64,000 nt of DNA from positions 50,974,406 to 51,038,405 of the forward strand of contig NC_083603.1 in the NCBI RefSeq assembly GCF_029168945.1, written 5' to 3'. The position numbers and the translations under genes are program-made. Under the pieces are notes generated by a model. That model was not told the origin of the DNA and did no database searches. It saw only the letters and a program-made list of their open reading frames with translations. The first letter of the stretch is position 1, and each line of letters opens with the position of its first letter. This stretch comes from Cannabis sativa (taxonomy: Eukaryota; Streptophyta; Magnoliopsida; Rosales; Cannabaceae). Shown here piece after piece: positions 47,937-59,700 of the stretch.

Positions 47937-48968
47937 CTAACAGTCGTAATCCTTCACTAATTCCAACCAACGTCTTTGTCTCATGTTCAAATCTTTCTGA
48001 GTAAAGAAATACTTGAGACTTTTATGGTCGGTATAGATTTCACACCTTTCTCCGTAAAGGTAATGCCGCCAGATCTTCAATGCAAAAACCACCGCGGCCA
48101 ACTTTAGATCATGAGTCGGGTATCGCTGTTCATAATCCTTTAACTGACGGGCGGCATAAGCGATAACCCGATCGGCTTGCATCAGCATACACCCCAGACC
48201 CTGTCTGGATGCATCGCAATAAATTACGAATTTCTCGTTGTCTGAAGGCAAAGCTAGCACTGGAGCGGTAATCAACCTCTGTTTCAGCTCCTGAAAACTA
48301 GCTTCGCACCTGTCTGACCAGACAAACCGCTGATTCTTCTTTGTAAGTTCGGTTAAGGGCATTGAAATTTTTGAAAACCCTTCCACAAACCTACAGTAAT
48401 ATCCAGTTAAACCCAAAAAGCTTCTGATCTCTGTCACTGTCTTCAGTCTTGGCCAATCTCTGACGGACTCTATCTTCCCGGGATCCACCTTGATCCCATC
48501 TTTGCTCACAATGTGCCCTAAGAAGGACACCTGAGATAGCCAAAATTCACATTTCTTGAACTTGGCATAAAGCTTGTGTTCCCGAAGCCATTGCAATACC
48601 ATCTGGAGATGTAACTCATGCTCCTCTTCTGACTGAGAGTACACAAGGATGTCGTCGATAAACACAATCACACAGATATCGAGGAAATCCTTGAATACTC
48701 TATTCATCAAATCCATAAACGTTGCAGGAGCATTGGTTAGTCCAAACGACATAACCAGAAATTCATAATGTCCATACCTAGTGCGGAAAGCCGTCTTCGG
48801 AATGTCCTCCTCTCGGATTTTCAACTGATGATAACCCGAGCGGCGATCAACCTTAGAAAAGACCGTCTTCCCCTGAAGTTGATCAAACAGATCATCGATT
48901 CTAGGTAGTGGATATTTATTCTTCACTGTCAGCTTGTTCAATTCTCTGTAATCGATGCACATCCTCAT
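47937..48968 (-). pseudogene. Chromovirus reverse transcriptase and RNase H
   Basis: 343 codons, the longest surviving pol piece. [22 protein letters not shown] at the start, catalytic Asp in the [11 protein letters not shown] block (residue 41), FIDD box at 103-106, GLTNAPATF at 76-84. RNase [11 protein letters not shown] and [10 protein letters not shown] are present, but the usual acidic residue of the '[11 protein letters not shown]' motif is Lys here ([11 protein letters not shown]). A frameshift (one G lost in the SPWG-AP context, near 49013) precedes it, and a TAG replaces a Glu codon at 47939-47937. Confidence 0.9.
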
Positions 48969-49903
48969 AGTTCCATCTTTCTTCTTGACGAATAAAACCG
49001 GGGCTCCCAGGGTGACACACTAGGCCGAATGAACCCGATGTCAAGCAACCCCTGGAGCTGAATCTTTAATTCCTTAAGTTCAGCTGGAGCCATTCTATAT
49101 GGAGCCTTGGAAACCGGTTCCACTCCTGGTGCCAAATCTTTTACAAAGTCAATCTCCCGCTGAGGTGGTAACCCTGGAAGTTCTTCGAGAAAAACATCTA
49201 AAAATTCCCGAACCACCTTGATGTCCTCTGGCCGAATGGTATCTGGCCGAGTGGTGTCCACCACCACGGCCAGAAACCCTAAGCATCCACCATGCAATAA
49301 TTCTCTAGCTGACATGGCCGAAATCACCGGGATCCGAGATCCCAGAATTGAACCAACAAACACAAATGGTTCGTCACTTTCTGGCTGAAAGATCACCATC
49401 TTCCTTTTGCAATCAATACTCGCCGAATATTTAGATAGGAAATCCATTCCTAAAATAATATCAAACTCTACTAGGCTCATCTCTATCAAGTCAGCCCTTA
49501 ACTCTCTACCATCTATTCTGATCGGCATAGACCTAATCCAACTTTTGGAGATAACTAACTCTCCGCCAAGTAATAGGGTTCCAAACCCTGATTCATATCT
49601 ATCATATGGTCTATCCAATTTACTAAAGATTCTGGCTGCCACATAAGAATGTGTAGCCCCAGAATCAAACAGTACTGAGTAAAACGAGTTATTAACTGAA
49701 AGCTGACCTGTTACAACTGATGGGCTGGCATCTGCATCAGCCTGAGTGATAGCGAACACCCTAGCTGGAGTGGGTATCGCCGGAGCCCTCGGTGCCTCTG
49801 ATCGGAGATGGGGATAATCCCTCTTGAAGTGTCCGGGCATGCCACAGTGAAAGCATCCCTGACCTTTGCATTCACCCCGATGGTGCCTTTTGCAGCTGGG
49901 CAC
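48965..49903 (-). pseudogene. Chromovirus Gag zinc knuckle, protease and RT start
   Basis: 312 codons. The CCHC knuckle (CFHCGMPGHFKRDY, residues 17-30) has Tyr in place of the last Cys. The aspartic protease motif LFDSGATHSYV is at about 78-88. The linker DVFLEELPGLPPQREIDF leads into RT (KAPYRMAPAELKELK). The frame then shifts at SPW, so the last ~14 residues are out of frame. The ATG is simply the first in the open frame; the true frame continues upstream into the gag tail. Confidence 0.9.
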
Positions 49904-50071
49904 TCGGGATAGGAGAACCGGGTCTCTGCACCACTAGGACGACTACCTCTATTCTGGTTCCCCCAGAACCTCTTGTTCTGACTTGAGCCACCGGATGCAG
50001 TGGATGCTCTCTTCCTCTGGTCCATGGCCGAACCACTACTCCCCCTGCTAAAACCTGATGCAGTAGGGATA
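49904..50071 (-). pseudogene. Chromovirus gag tail
   Basis: A Ser/Gly/Arg-rich Gag tail (RKRASTASGGSSQNKRFWGN) in the frame upstream of the zinc knuckle, with a one-base shift between them. At 50072 the sequence changes abruptly to LTR DNA, marking the deletion junction. Confidence 0.75.
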
Positions 50072-50641
50072 GAAAATCAAAGGAAAATTCCAAGTTCTTG
50101 CTGCTTCAAAGAGGCCGAAAAAGAGAGAGAGGTTGAGAGGAAAAAGCTTGCTTTCCTTGTAATTTTTCTAACTTAGTAATTTTTTTGAAACTTTGAAAAA
50201 TGAAGGTAAAGAAATCCATTTATTCATTTCAGCCAACAAAATATAATAAAACACATAATAAACTTATTTTCTAAGTCCACTAAAGGACAAACTAACAATG
50301 GGGCAAAATGACCATTTTGCCCTTCACACTAAAATCACATAAATAACACTAAAGGGGTATTTTTGGAAAATTCTAAATTCCCGGCCATTCCCGACATTCC
50401 CAATGTCTAATAAACCGTCCCAAACTACTAACATACTAAGTTGTGATTTTACTGAGCCAAACACCGAGTTCCATGTTACCGGGCACCGGAAATGCAAAAT
50501 TATGAAAACTACTGAATGACATAAAATGCATCTCAGAATTCAATAATAACAGTATAAATAATTATTTAAATAGCTATAAATAATTTCATAATTAAACATG
50601 ATTAACTGCTAATTTCCAAATTAAACTAAGCGGTCTTTACA
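50072..50641 (-). repeat. Truncated 5' LTR of the chromovirus
   Basis: Nearly identical to 45733-46303 of the 3' LTR, differing by a few single bases and a one-base length difference. It lacks the remaining ~1.8 kb of the LTR. Confidence 0.92.
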
Positions 50642-50646
50642 TCTTA

Positions 50647-50875
50647 GGCATCTCAGAGTAGATAGGGAGGAATATACTCGAAGGGTGGAGGCGATTGAGT
50701 CAGATAGACCTTCAACAATGATGTTGTAGAAGACGTAGCTAAAGAATCCACAGATGAGCACTCGGAAGAAGTTATAATCTCTTCAGGGAATGGTGCACAA
50801 GATGTCCGAGATCCTCCACAAGACCAACTTCAAGATCTCCCTCCAGGCCAATCCAAAGATCTTTCTCAGCCATAA
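50647..50875 (+). pseudogene. Transposase_28-like gene copy 2, acidic C-terminus
   Basis: Across the chromovirus and one TSD copy the frame continues from 43924 into RHLRVDREEYTRRVEAIESD; after a frame shift near 50720 it reads VVEDVAKESTDEHSEEVII and ends TAA at 50873-50875. The Asp/Glu/Pro/Gln-rich end matches the acidic tail of copy 1. Confidence 0.65.
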
Positions 50876-52039
50876 CTTTATCCTTCTTTTTTTATTCATT
50901 AATTAACTTTCTGTTTTGCAGACACATTTATGCCTTAACCGCGAGGGTTGTAATATTTTGAGATAATTTATCATGCTTATGTCTATTTATGCCATGCTTG
51001 ACTTGCTTAATTTTTGCCTTATTTTGTTTGTTAGGCCATTTAATAGGTTTCCTTAGGATATTTAAAGCTTCTAGTTCCAACGACAGCTTTAAACCTTTAG
51101 ACTTCTTAACCTTAGGTTAAGTATATGAATTGCAAATTCTTCTTCCAGATGTCAATATTTCCAAGGTTCCTTCATGGTGCTTACAAATCTTAGCTAGTTA
51201 ATCTATAACTATCATAGAGGGATTGCTAGCTTGTTCCCGAATTACCATAAGGATCAAAGAGCTTGAATCCTTTCTAGGTACTTTAAAAATATTTGCCTCA
51301 AGTATGCTGCTTTAGCAATGTTCATTAGTGAGGGGAAGGGGCTGAATGTGCAACAGAGTTCAAGTGAGGTTTATTATCGTGAAACTAGGCTGAAAATGCA
51401 TCAACACTCATACTATATTCCCCTATTGTAATCCAAAGTAACAAAGCTGGCTAGCAATGCAGTGGGTATTTTTCCAAATCGTGATAAAGGAGTGGCTAAA
51501 AATGCAAGGGATTTCAGCCGAGACACCTCATTTTCACACTTTGGAAAAAACTTAAAAATTGGTCAACAGACCAATCTAACAATGTAATAGATTTTAGGCA
51601 TCATTTTCCTTCCAGAAAAGAGGCTGAAAACGTATCGATTGTGCACTTGATGAAAACCAAGCAGAATATGCAAAAAAATTCAAGTGACACTTCCTTCTAG
51701 GAAAGAGATTAAAAACATATTGAAATTCAGCGATATTTACATGCAAAGTTAAAGAGATTTTAAAAAAATTTAATACAAACAAAATTAAAATAATAAGTGG
51801 GCACTATATGTTTTTGAGAGCACATAGCTAGGTATACTACCCCCCAAGTGAGCTGGAAATTTAGGACGTCTCCAAATTCTTGGTTACTTGTTTAAAACAT
51901 AGCTTGTGGCCTAGAGACAAAAAATGTGACTTCTTTTGTAAATTTTTTCTGTTTTTATTTTATTATGCCTATAGGCTTACATTAAAAAGGAAAGTTACAA
52001 AGATTTACAAGTCATCCAAAGGGACATCTAGATTCAGAT
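50876..52039. other. 3' flank of copy 2, weak repeats
   Basis: No gene. Between about 51340 and 51720 a motif like GAGGCTGAAAATGCAT recurs irregularly (near 51389, 51493, 51621, 51707), possibly a decayed tandem repeat. The rest is AT-rich. Confidence 0.4.
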
Positions 52040-53619
52040 TGTAAAGCCCTGACTCCTAAGGTTGCCACGTGTGTACTTTTATAAATTAGTTTATAATAAA
52101 AAACTAACGGTTTAAGTAAAATTTGTGATTTAATCAAAAAAATTCTAATTAATTTGAAACATAAAATATCTTGGCATAACTCTTTAAGTTTGGGGATCCC
52201 CTTTGAAATATTACAAGAGATGCCATTACATTATTTCAACAAATTACACTTTAAAGTTCAGAATATTCTGAAATATCAATCTTAACAACTCAGCTCCACT
52301 TGCTGGATCAACTGATATGTACATTTGCTGGAGAAGATCCCTGACTCATGGTTGCCCTAATCGAATCATTTCCTTACATACACCACGTAGCACTCGTGAG
52401 TCACAAAGACTCTACAAGAAAAACAAAGCATTATAACATACATTCAAGTACGAATAATAATCAAACATAAGCATGAAACCATAATCAAATATCACTAACT
52501 CAAATAAATTCCAATAATAACAAACAACTAACATAAATAATTCAATATACAAGCATCTAATATTTCTCAAGTATTTGTCTAATAAGACAAGCTAATACCA
52601 TTACTTTATAAAGTAACTATCCCTATTGTTCCTAATAAAGCAAACATGACAAGCCTAACCAGGCATCTAATGTCATTGTCATTACCTAATGAGGTAACCA
52701 ACAAGTAAGAAACCTAATAACAATTTCTGATTGTAGTCATGACTTACATTTGTTCGATGAAACAACTTTTCCTACATTTGCCTAATAAAACAACCTTTCT
52801 ACCATTGTCTATAAAACAACATTTTCATTACATAATGATAATTACCATATATATATAATCGATAATAATCGATTCACAAACGAAAATAATCATAGCTTAT
52901 TTGATATGCTAAGTGGTACGAATGTACTTTTCTTACCTTTAATTTAAACTCATCCATGCCGACCAACCTGAATGGAGAAACGCCCGACGATCTCGGCCCT
53001 TGATCTCCCCTTAGCAATTCAACCTAACTTAGCTAAAATCTAAGAGGAAAAAGGAAAAGATTTAGCTCTAAAATTCTTTTGTTGATGAGGTTTTCTTGGG
53101 TGGTTCTTGGCCAAAAGAGAGGAAGGAGAAGAGAGATGTTGTGTGAATTTTTTTTCTAACTTAATAAAAGGATTTAATGATATTAAGAATAACCCATTTC
53201 CCACCTAATCCAATCAGCCTAGAATTCACTAGGATTTCACTAAGGATAAAAGAATAGAAATCCCATCAAAATAACCTTTATACCCTTACTTCATCTCTAA
53301 GCTACCTCTAGGGTTAGGAATAAAATGGGCATAACCACTTACCCAAAACACCCCGAGTAAAAAAAATACCAACTAAACTCCTCAATTAAATAAGCTTTCA
53401 CGTTCATTACCATTGTGATATTTTTGGCCACCAATTGGGTGTCCACAGTTGCCGAACTTGAAAATATTTTATTTCATCAATGGTATATACAATATTCATA
53501 TATTTCCATAAAATTTATGTATTAATAAATTACGATCATTTTTATAACAATCCCTAATCACAACATAATTAGCTTCATAAGATTATAATCTTAATAAGGT
53601 GTGTGTTCTCATCTTCTCT

Positions 53620-54872
53620 CTTCCATAGCGAAAAAGAAAAGAGTGGGACAAAAGCCTGTGATCAAGGTGAATCTTAAGGATCCCCCTTCAATTCAAGTTG
53701 AGATTAATGGTGAGAACATTTGATCAGATGGTCTAAATCTAATTGCACATGTTAGCAATCAGGTGAAGTCAAAAAGGTCATTCATGTACCTCTGAATGGG
53801 AGTTACGATGAAGATGATTTCAAGGGAGAAAAGGAAAGATGGGCTGAGGAAGTTGAACGGGAGGATTTCAGGTCGAATTTACAACAATAATGGAAGTAAT
53901 TTACTGAAAGTAAGTCCCTATCTAGATGTTAAACTCACATATACTGAACCCACTCTGAGAGATGGGATAAAAATTGCTCAAGTTGATGTTGATGATGTCC
54001 AAGAACAAGCTGCTAATTGGAATTCAACAGTTGTGTGTATGGTTTTAGGGGCTAATCCCCCAATTAAGGTGTTCGAGGGATTTGTCATATGAAAATGGGG
54101 GAATCTTGGAATTACTCATATTGTGAGGATGAATGGTGGTTATACCATTGTCAAGTTCAATGATGTTGCGACTTGAGATCATGTTTTAGAGGAGGGGGCT
54201 TCGCAATTTGATCATAAGCCTGTAATAGTTTAACCTTGGACGACAGACCTTACAGCCTTAAGATTAGTTAAATCGGTTCCACTTTGGATTCATTAACATA
54301 TTTTTGGGCTTCATTATTGGGGAAATAAATGCCTCAGTGCAATTGTTAGCACTATTGGGAATCCTGTATTGGTAGATAAGGTGACAAAGGAAAGATCTAT
54401 GGTTAAATTTGCTAGGGTGTTAGTTGAGATAGAGATAACAGATAAGCCACTGAGGGTGCTCCATTTTTTAAATGAACATGGTCAACTCATTGAGCAGGAG
54501 GTTGAGTAAGAATGGCTCCCAGTGAGATGCAAAACTTTTCAAGGCTATGGCCATATAATGGTTTATTGTAGGAAAGCTCGAAAGGACCCTAACGATAAGA
54601 ATAAGAATGAAAAGATTGAGGCCAAGGAGAGTGAGATAGCAGGTAAAGGGAAGGATGATGTTATGAAGAGTGGTTCAGAATGTGTTATGGAAGTTACTAA
54701 GATAGTGGAACACAATGGAAATGATGAAGAAGTAGAGGAGGTTGCAAAACAGAGCGTTAAAGCTGTTGGTGTAACTGTTGATAAAGGAAGCAGGGTGTTG
54801 AAAAAGCCAAAGAATGGAAGTTGGCAGACTCCTAAAAAATTATTGCATTCCAGAAAAGTGGGAACCAAGACA
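53620..54872 (+). pseudogene. LINE ORF1-like protein, decayed
   Basis: Several frame pieces: 53796-54092, and 54522-54875. The latter starts with a zinc-knuckle-like segment (CKTFQGYGHIMVYCRKA), one Cys replaced by Phe, followed by a charged tail, as in plant L1 ORF1 proteins that bind element RNA. At least three stops separate the pieces. Confidence 0.7.
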
Positions 54873-54963
54873 TAAGGGAGTTCTAATCATCCTAATGCTA
54901 TTGAGATTTTTCATTTACAACAAGAAGGTGCTCAAGCTGAAAATGGTTTAAATTTATCTTTCC

Positions 54964-55870
54964 ATGGTCAGCAGTAACATACTTAGTTGGAATGTTGGAG
55001 TCCTCAATAATATTAAAAAACAAGAGGTTGTGGTGGATTTGTGTCAGATTAGGACGATTGGTTTAGGTGCCTTATTAAAGACTAAAATGAGGGGAAATAA
55101 AGTTAAGGGTTCTCTATTAATTTTAGTGGTTGGAATTATTATTTTAGTCCAGTCATAGAAGGTTAGATATTAGTTATTTGAAGAAATAAATTTGTTAAGG
55201 TCTTGATTTTGGAGGAATCGAGCCAATCTGTTCACTGTCATGTGAAAATTCTTTGTCTCGATAAAGAGTTTTGTGCTTCTTTGTTTATGGTTCTAACTCT
55301 CTTGAGGAGAGAAAGAACCTTTGATTTGGGTTATCCAAGCTTCAGATGCCAGTTAAACCCTGGATGATCTTAGGGGACTCTAATGCAATGTTTGAGTTTG
55401 GTAATAGGAATGGGGGTCATAGGGTGTCAAAAGTTGAGATTGAAGGTGCTACTAATTGGGCTTCTTTGGGTATGGCTAATGCTCTACATAGAATAGGCTC
55501 TTTCTTTACTTGGTCGAATAACCAAGATGCCAAAGATAGAATCTTTTCAAGAATTGACCATGTCCTCAAAAATGAAGAGTGGTTAGATACTTTTCCTAGC
55601 TCCTCTGCTAATATGAGTTGGGAAACTCTTTTCGACCACTATTTTTGTGTGGTCTCTTCTATAGAAGCTACTGATATTAACATTAAACCTTTCAAGTTTT
55701 TTAATTTCTGGGTGGATCATAAGGATTACAAACGTGAGGTTATGGAAAGTTGGAATAAACCTATTAGAGGTACAGGGCTGAAAGATATGTTCCTAAAGTG
55801 TGTGAGACTTAAACATTGTTTAAGGAAGTTTAATAAGAAGATAATTGGGGATGTGGAAGTTAATTTTTGA
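54964..55870 (+). pseudogene. LINE ORF2 endonuclease domain, broken
   Basis: 54964-55158 holds the start ILSWNVGVLNNIKKQEVV (SWN motif) of the APE-type endonuclease. 55346-55870 holds the later part: WMILGDSNAMFEFGNRNGG, FFTWSNNQDAKDRIFSRIDH and a FDHYFCV block where the family usually has SDH. The frames in between are lost. Confidence 0.8.
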
Positions 55871-56199
55871 AGAAGCAAAAATTTTTATCTTGAACCAAGG
55901 CTTGCAGCTCCATCTAACCCTGAGAACTTGGTTATTATTCAAGAGGAAAAAAAGGCAACAAAGGACTACAGCGAAAGGGTGATGACGATACAACCTACTT
56001 TTATGCATGCATAAAGAAAAGGAGAGAAGACAATAGAATAGCTAGCTTCATCAATGAGAAGCAACAACTTGTTGAAAACTATGAAGAGGTCATTAACCAT
56101 TTTCAAAACTACTTTAAGAGTTATATGGGAAGTGAAGACTCCTCTACAACTAATCTGAATTTTCACAATTTAAAAGGTAACAAGCTATCCCTCGACTTG

Positions 56200-57649
56200 T
56201 AGCTTAAACTTTTAAAACCTTTTTCTAAGAAAGAAGTAAAAAGGGCTCTGTTCAGTATTCCTAATAGTAAAAGTCCTAGTCCGGATGGGTTTAATTCTAA
56301 TTTTTTTAAATCTATGTGGCTGGAGCTAGGGGATGAATTTTGTCATTCAATTCTCAGCTTTTTTGAAACTGGTCTGATTCCAGCAGAGCTCAATGAAATT
56401 GTTATATCCTTGATCCCAAAGACTAAAAATCCTTCCAGGGCAATTGACTATCGCCCTATAGCCTACTATTCCACTATTTAAAACTGTATCTCCAAGCTTA
56501 TCTGCTTATGTCTTGCTGAGGTTTTCCCTGTTGTGGTTAATCAAAGCTAGGGAGTCTTCGTTAAGAATAGATTTATAGCATATAATATCGTTATCTTCCT
56601 AGACTTAACAAAAAACTATGGAAGGAAGAATGTTTTCTTCTCGATGTGCTATCAAAATAGACCTAAGCAAAACTTATGACATAGAGAATTAGGTGTTTTT
56701 AGAAGCTTGGATGTATTATCTTTGTTTTCCATCTAGGTTTATGAAATGGATAATGTTGTGTATTAGAGGAACTTCTTATAATTTGATGATTAATGGAAGA
56801 GTACATGGTAACTTTGAGGGGAAGAAAGGCTTAAGGCAAGGGGACCCCATGTCCCCTCTATTATTTGTTCTTGTTATGGAATTTCTTACCAGAAGATTGT
56901 AAAAAGAAGGAGAAGCTAGTTCCTTCAGGTATCATCCTATGTGCAAAAGCCTCAATTAATTAATCTTAGCTTTGTGGATGATTTGATGTTGTTCAGTAAA
57001 GGCAATGTGGTAGCTGTTCGATACCTCAAAGAAGCTCTGGAAGATTTTTGTCTTCAAGCTGGTCTTTCAGTTAATAAATCTAAATCTCAGGTTTCCTTTG
57101 GAGGCGTGTAGATAGAGGAGAGAAGGAAAATAGCTCAAGAATTTGGGCTTGAAGAGGGTTAGTTTCCTCTAAAGTATCTAGGAGTGCATTTGAGACCCAC
57201 TAAATAGAGAATGGAAGATTGTGGGGTTATTGTGGACAAAAAAAAAAAAAAGAATTCATCCTTGGGCTTCTAGACATTTATCCTATGCAGGGAGGATGCA
57301 ACTAATTCACTCTGTATTGTTTGGATTAAGGAATTATTGGATGAACATCTTCATCCTTCCTCAAAGCGTAGTCAAGGAAATAGAAAAGTATTGCAAACTC
57401 TTTTTATGGGGTCAAAGCGAGAACAGAAGTAAGATTCATTTAGCTGCTTGGGAAAAAGTCTGTTGCCCTAAGAAGTTTAGAGGGCTTGGTTTTAGAGATA
57501 ATTCTAAATGGAATCGTGCAATTCTTGCTAAATATTTGTGGGCAGTTATGGAGAAGCATGATGTCTTGTGGGTTAAGTGGGTTAATATAATTTATCTAAA
57601 AGGGGATGATTCGTGGACATACAACCTTATTAAAGACACCAGCTGGTAA
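56200..57649 (+). pseudogene. LINE ORF2 reverse transcriptase, broken
   Basis: RT blocks in order: SPDGFNSNFFKSMW near 56280, LIPKTKNPS near 56415, a DYRPIAYYST segment, GLRQGDPMSPLLFVLVMEFL (56830-56890), catalytic FVDDLMLFSKGN (about 56970-57005), and the thumb/C-terminal region (57221-57649) with ILPQSVVKEIEKYCKLFLWG. Stops and shifts occur throughout. The same family as the LINE at 24950-27529. Confidence 0.85.
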
Positions 57650-58005
57650 TAGAGGAAGTTATGTAATTTGAGACAGAATTTTAATGAGAAATATTTGAAG
57701 GCTGCAGGCAGTTCAGATAAATTAAAAGCCTCACTGTTGTATAATAGTTTGATGAATTATGACCTAGTTTTGAATACTAGAGTCGTTTGGTGCAAACTAA
57801 GCTTGCCTAAGCATAGATTCATGCTTTAGCAAGTTGTAAATAGGCACTTGTTTGGGCAGGGGGATTGTGCTAGTCTGTTATGATGTAACTTGTTGTTTTA
57901 TTTACTTGGTGATTAATGGATTTCATTTTTCTTCGATAAAAAAAAAAACTATAATCTTATTTATTATTTCCTAATTATACATAATTATATTTTTGAGATA
58001 TTACA

Positions 58006-59700
58006 ACTATCGCCTCTTTATAGAAATTTCATCCTCAAAATTTAAGTGAACCATTCGGGAGATAGTTCCTAAATCTGCGACTCTAACTCACAAGTCGCCT
58101 TCTTAACCTTGTTGTTACATCATAGCACTTTCAACAATAGAATCATCTTGTTCTGTATTTCTAAGGCATGTAATTAAATCATAAACATGCTTTAACATTG
58201 TCCTACCTTATTTACCTTTCTTTCTAAATCTCTAAACTCCTTTCAGAGAATCACAAAGTCCCCACTTGGAACTCATTATCCCTACGTTTCAATTCAATGA
58301 AGTTTTTTTCTGTTTACTCTATAAGGCGAGCATATGAGCTTAGATATTCTCAATAGCCGTATTAGTTCCATGGACCCTCTTGGTCTAATGTACACGTTCT
58401 CATTGACTTCATTCCAGTAAATCGGTAATCATTGTTACCTTTCATACCATATTTCTAAGAGTGCTTGGCCAATGGCACTTTAATGACTACTATCAAAGAA
58501 AAACCTAGTTAGAGAATAAATTTATTCCAAAACACTCTATCATCTGCCATACATGCTCGCGACATGTTTTCTATTATCTAAGTAATCTTCTCAAAATGTC
58601 TATCCATTTGCATATGAAGGAATCCATTGTTAACCCTTGATTTGATACCCATTCCTTTCTCAAAAATTAGAGATATACTTAAAATCATAACTCAAAACAT
58701 TTGAATTTGGAATTTCGTGAAGTCGAACTATCTCCTTAAAACCTTATTCAAGATTTTAACTTACTACACATGTCATCCACATTGACAGCAAGTGCATTGA
58801 CCTAGTATATCTTGTCCACTATCATCCTGGTAGAGTCATACAACTCTATAATTTTTGGCAATTCTATTACCAATTCCATAGTTATATCTTCCATTTCATT
58901 TGGGGGTCTTCTAAGATTGACGTAATCTTGCCCGTTGTCAATACTCTGCTTTTATTTACTGTCAATTACACATGTTAACACCTGTCCAATCATATCATTC
59001 TTCATTGTTGGCCATTAATACATTCTCATTCCAATATACATTCTTATTCCAATACCTTGTGCCATACACTACTCTCAATTGATTCTTAAGAACGTCACTA
59101 GTCTTCCAATATAATATCTTTCTAGCGTGCTCTGTCCTCACTTGCACGCTTCTAGAAAAAAATTCTTAAGAGATCACCTATCCTGAGATTACTCTAAGTT
59201 AAGTACGCTTAACTCTAGAATAAACTCATGGTGGGCTAACTGAATGACAATACATCTTGTTGTTCCCAAATGTGACAAGTATGGCGTAACGTAAAACTTG
59301 TCAAGTATTTCTCACTTCAATCTTTTCATCATTTGAAACCTAAAGTTAATCTTTATTCTTCAATTATCTTTCTCTTTGCTACATCATATTAATCCCTTCC
59401 AATAAATCTGACTGTCCAATAGTGTTAATTACTCTTTTCAATACTAAACTATACTCCTACACTAGTCATACCCTTTGCCAATGCCAGATAAATTTCTCCA
59501 ACCATTAACCTTTCAATTGCATTGACATATAGGCAATGCCGTTTTCGAACCATTTTAAAACTCAATGTAGCACCATAATCAATCTCTGTTTCAACTTAGA
59601 AAGCTTTACTCGTAAAACCTTATTTTTACGAATCTTCTTCCATAATATCCAATTAACCCATGAGAATTTTTGTCTTCGATAATTGATTCATACCTCGCTA
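58006..59700 (-). pseudogene. Decayed chromovirus pol (integrase to RT end)
   Basis: The plus-strand text aligns by eye, block by block, with 46307-48440: a polypurine complement after the LTR, TTTCATCCTCAAAATTTAAG, the ACTTGGAACTCATTATCCCTA block (compare ACTTGGAACTCAACATCTCTG at about 46760), and CCATAATATCCAATTAACCC (compare 48400). It therefore covers the C-terminus, integrase, RNase H and the end of RT, but every frame is broken. It stops at about 59700, where Tat sequence starts. Confidence 0.75.

Larger units (their letters stand above)
43930..50641 (-). mobile_element. Decayed chromovirus-type Ty3/gypsy element (Tekay/Del-like), TSD TCTTA
   Basis: The insertion is bounded by TGTAACACC at 43930 and CTTTACA at 50641, with TCTTA directly outside both ends (43925-43929 and 50642-50646). 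The order on the minus strand is truncated 5' LTR (50641-50072), gag tail, zinc knuckle, protease, RT, RNase H, integrase, chromodomain-like C-terminus, polypurine tract, full 3' LTR (46303-43930). The 5' LTR keeps only its outer 570 bp, fused directly to the gag tail; the inner LTR, PBS and most of gag are deleted. The coding region has several stops and frameshifts. It inserted in the coiled-coil part of Transposase_28-like copy 2. Confidence 0.92.
53594..57949 (+). mobile_element. L1-type LINE (4356 bp) with target-site duplication
   Basis: The 10-bp TATAATCTTA occurs at 53584-53593 and again at 57950-57959, straight after an A-run (57938-57948), which marks a target-primed insertion with poly(A) tail. 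The content is ORF1-like, endonuclease and RT in order on the plus strand. It lies inside a chromovirus LTR. Numerous stops make it inactive; length is somewhat short, so the 5' end may be slightly truncated. Confidence 0.9.
52040..58005 (-). repeat. LTR of a second, older chromovirus-type element, split by a LINE
   Basis: Starts TGTAAAGCCC and ends GAGATATTACA (TGTAA/TTACA ends as in the other chromovirus LTRs). Excluding the LINE and one TSD copy, the LTR is about 1.6 kb. It borders decayed minus-strand pol at 58006, so it is the 3' LTR. Sequence similarity to the 2.3 kb LTRs is limited to the ends. Confidence 0.75.

Noticed and set aside
43930..50641. Endogenous pararetrovirus
   Set aside because: Domain order with integrase, LTRs, TSD and chromodomain-like tail shows a Ty3/gypsy chromovirus; no movement protein or virion features.
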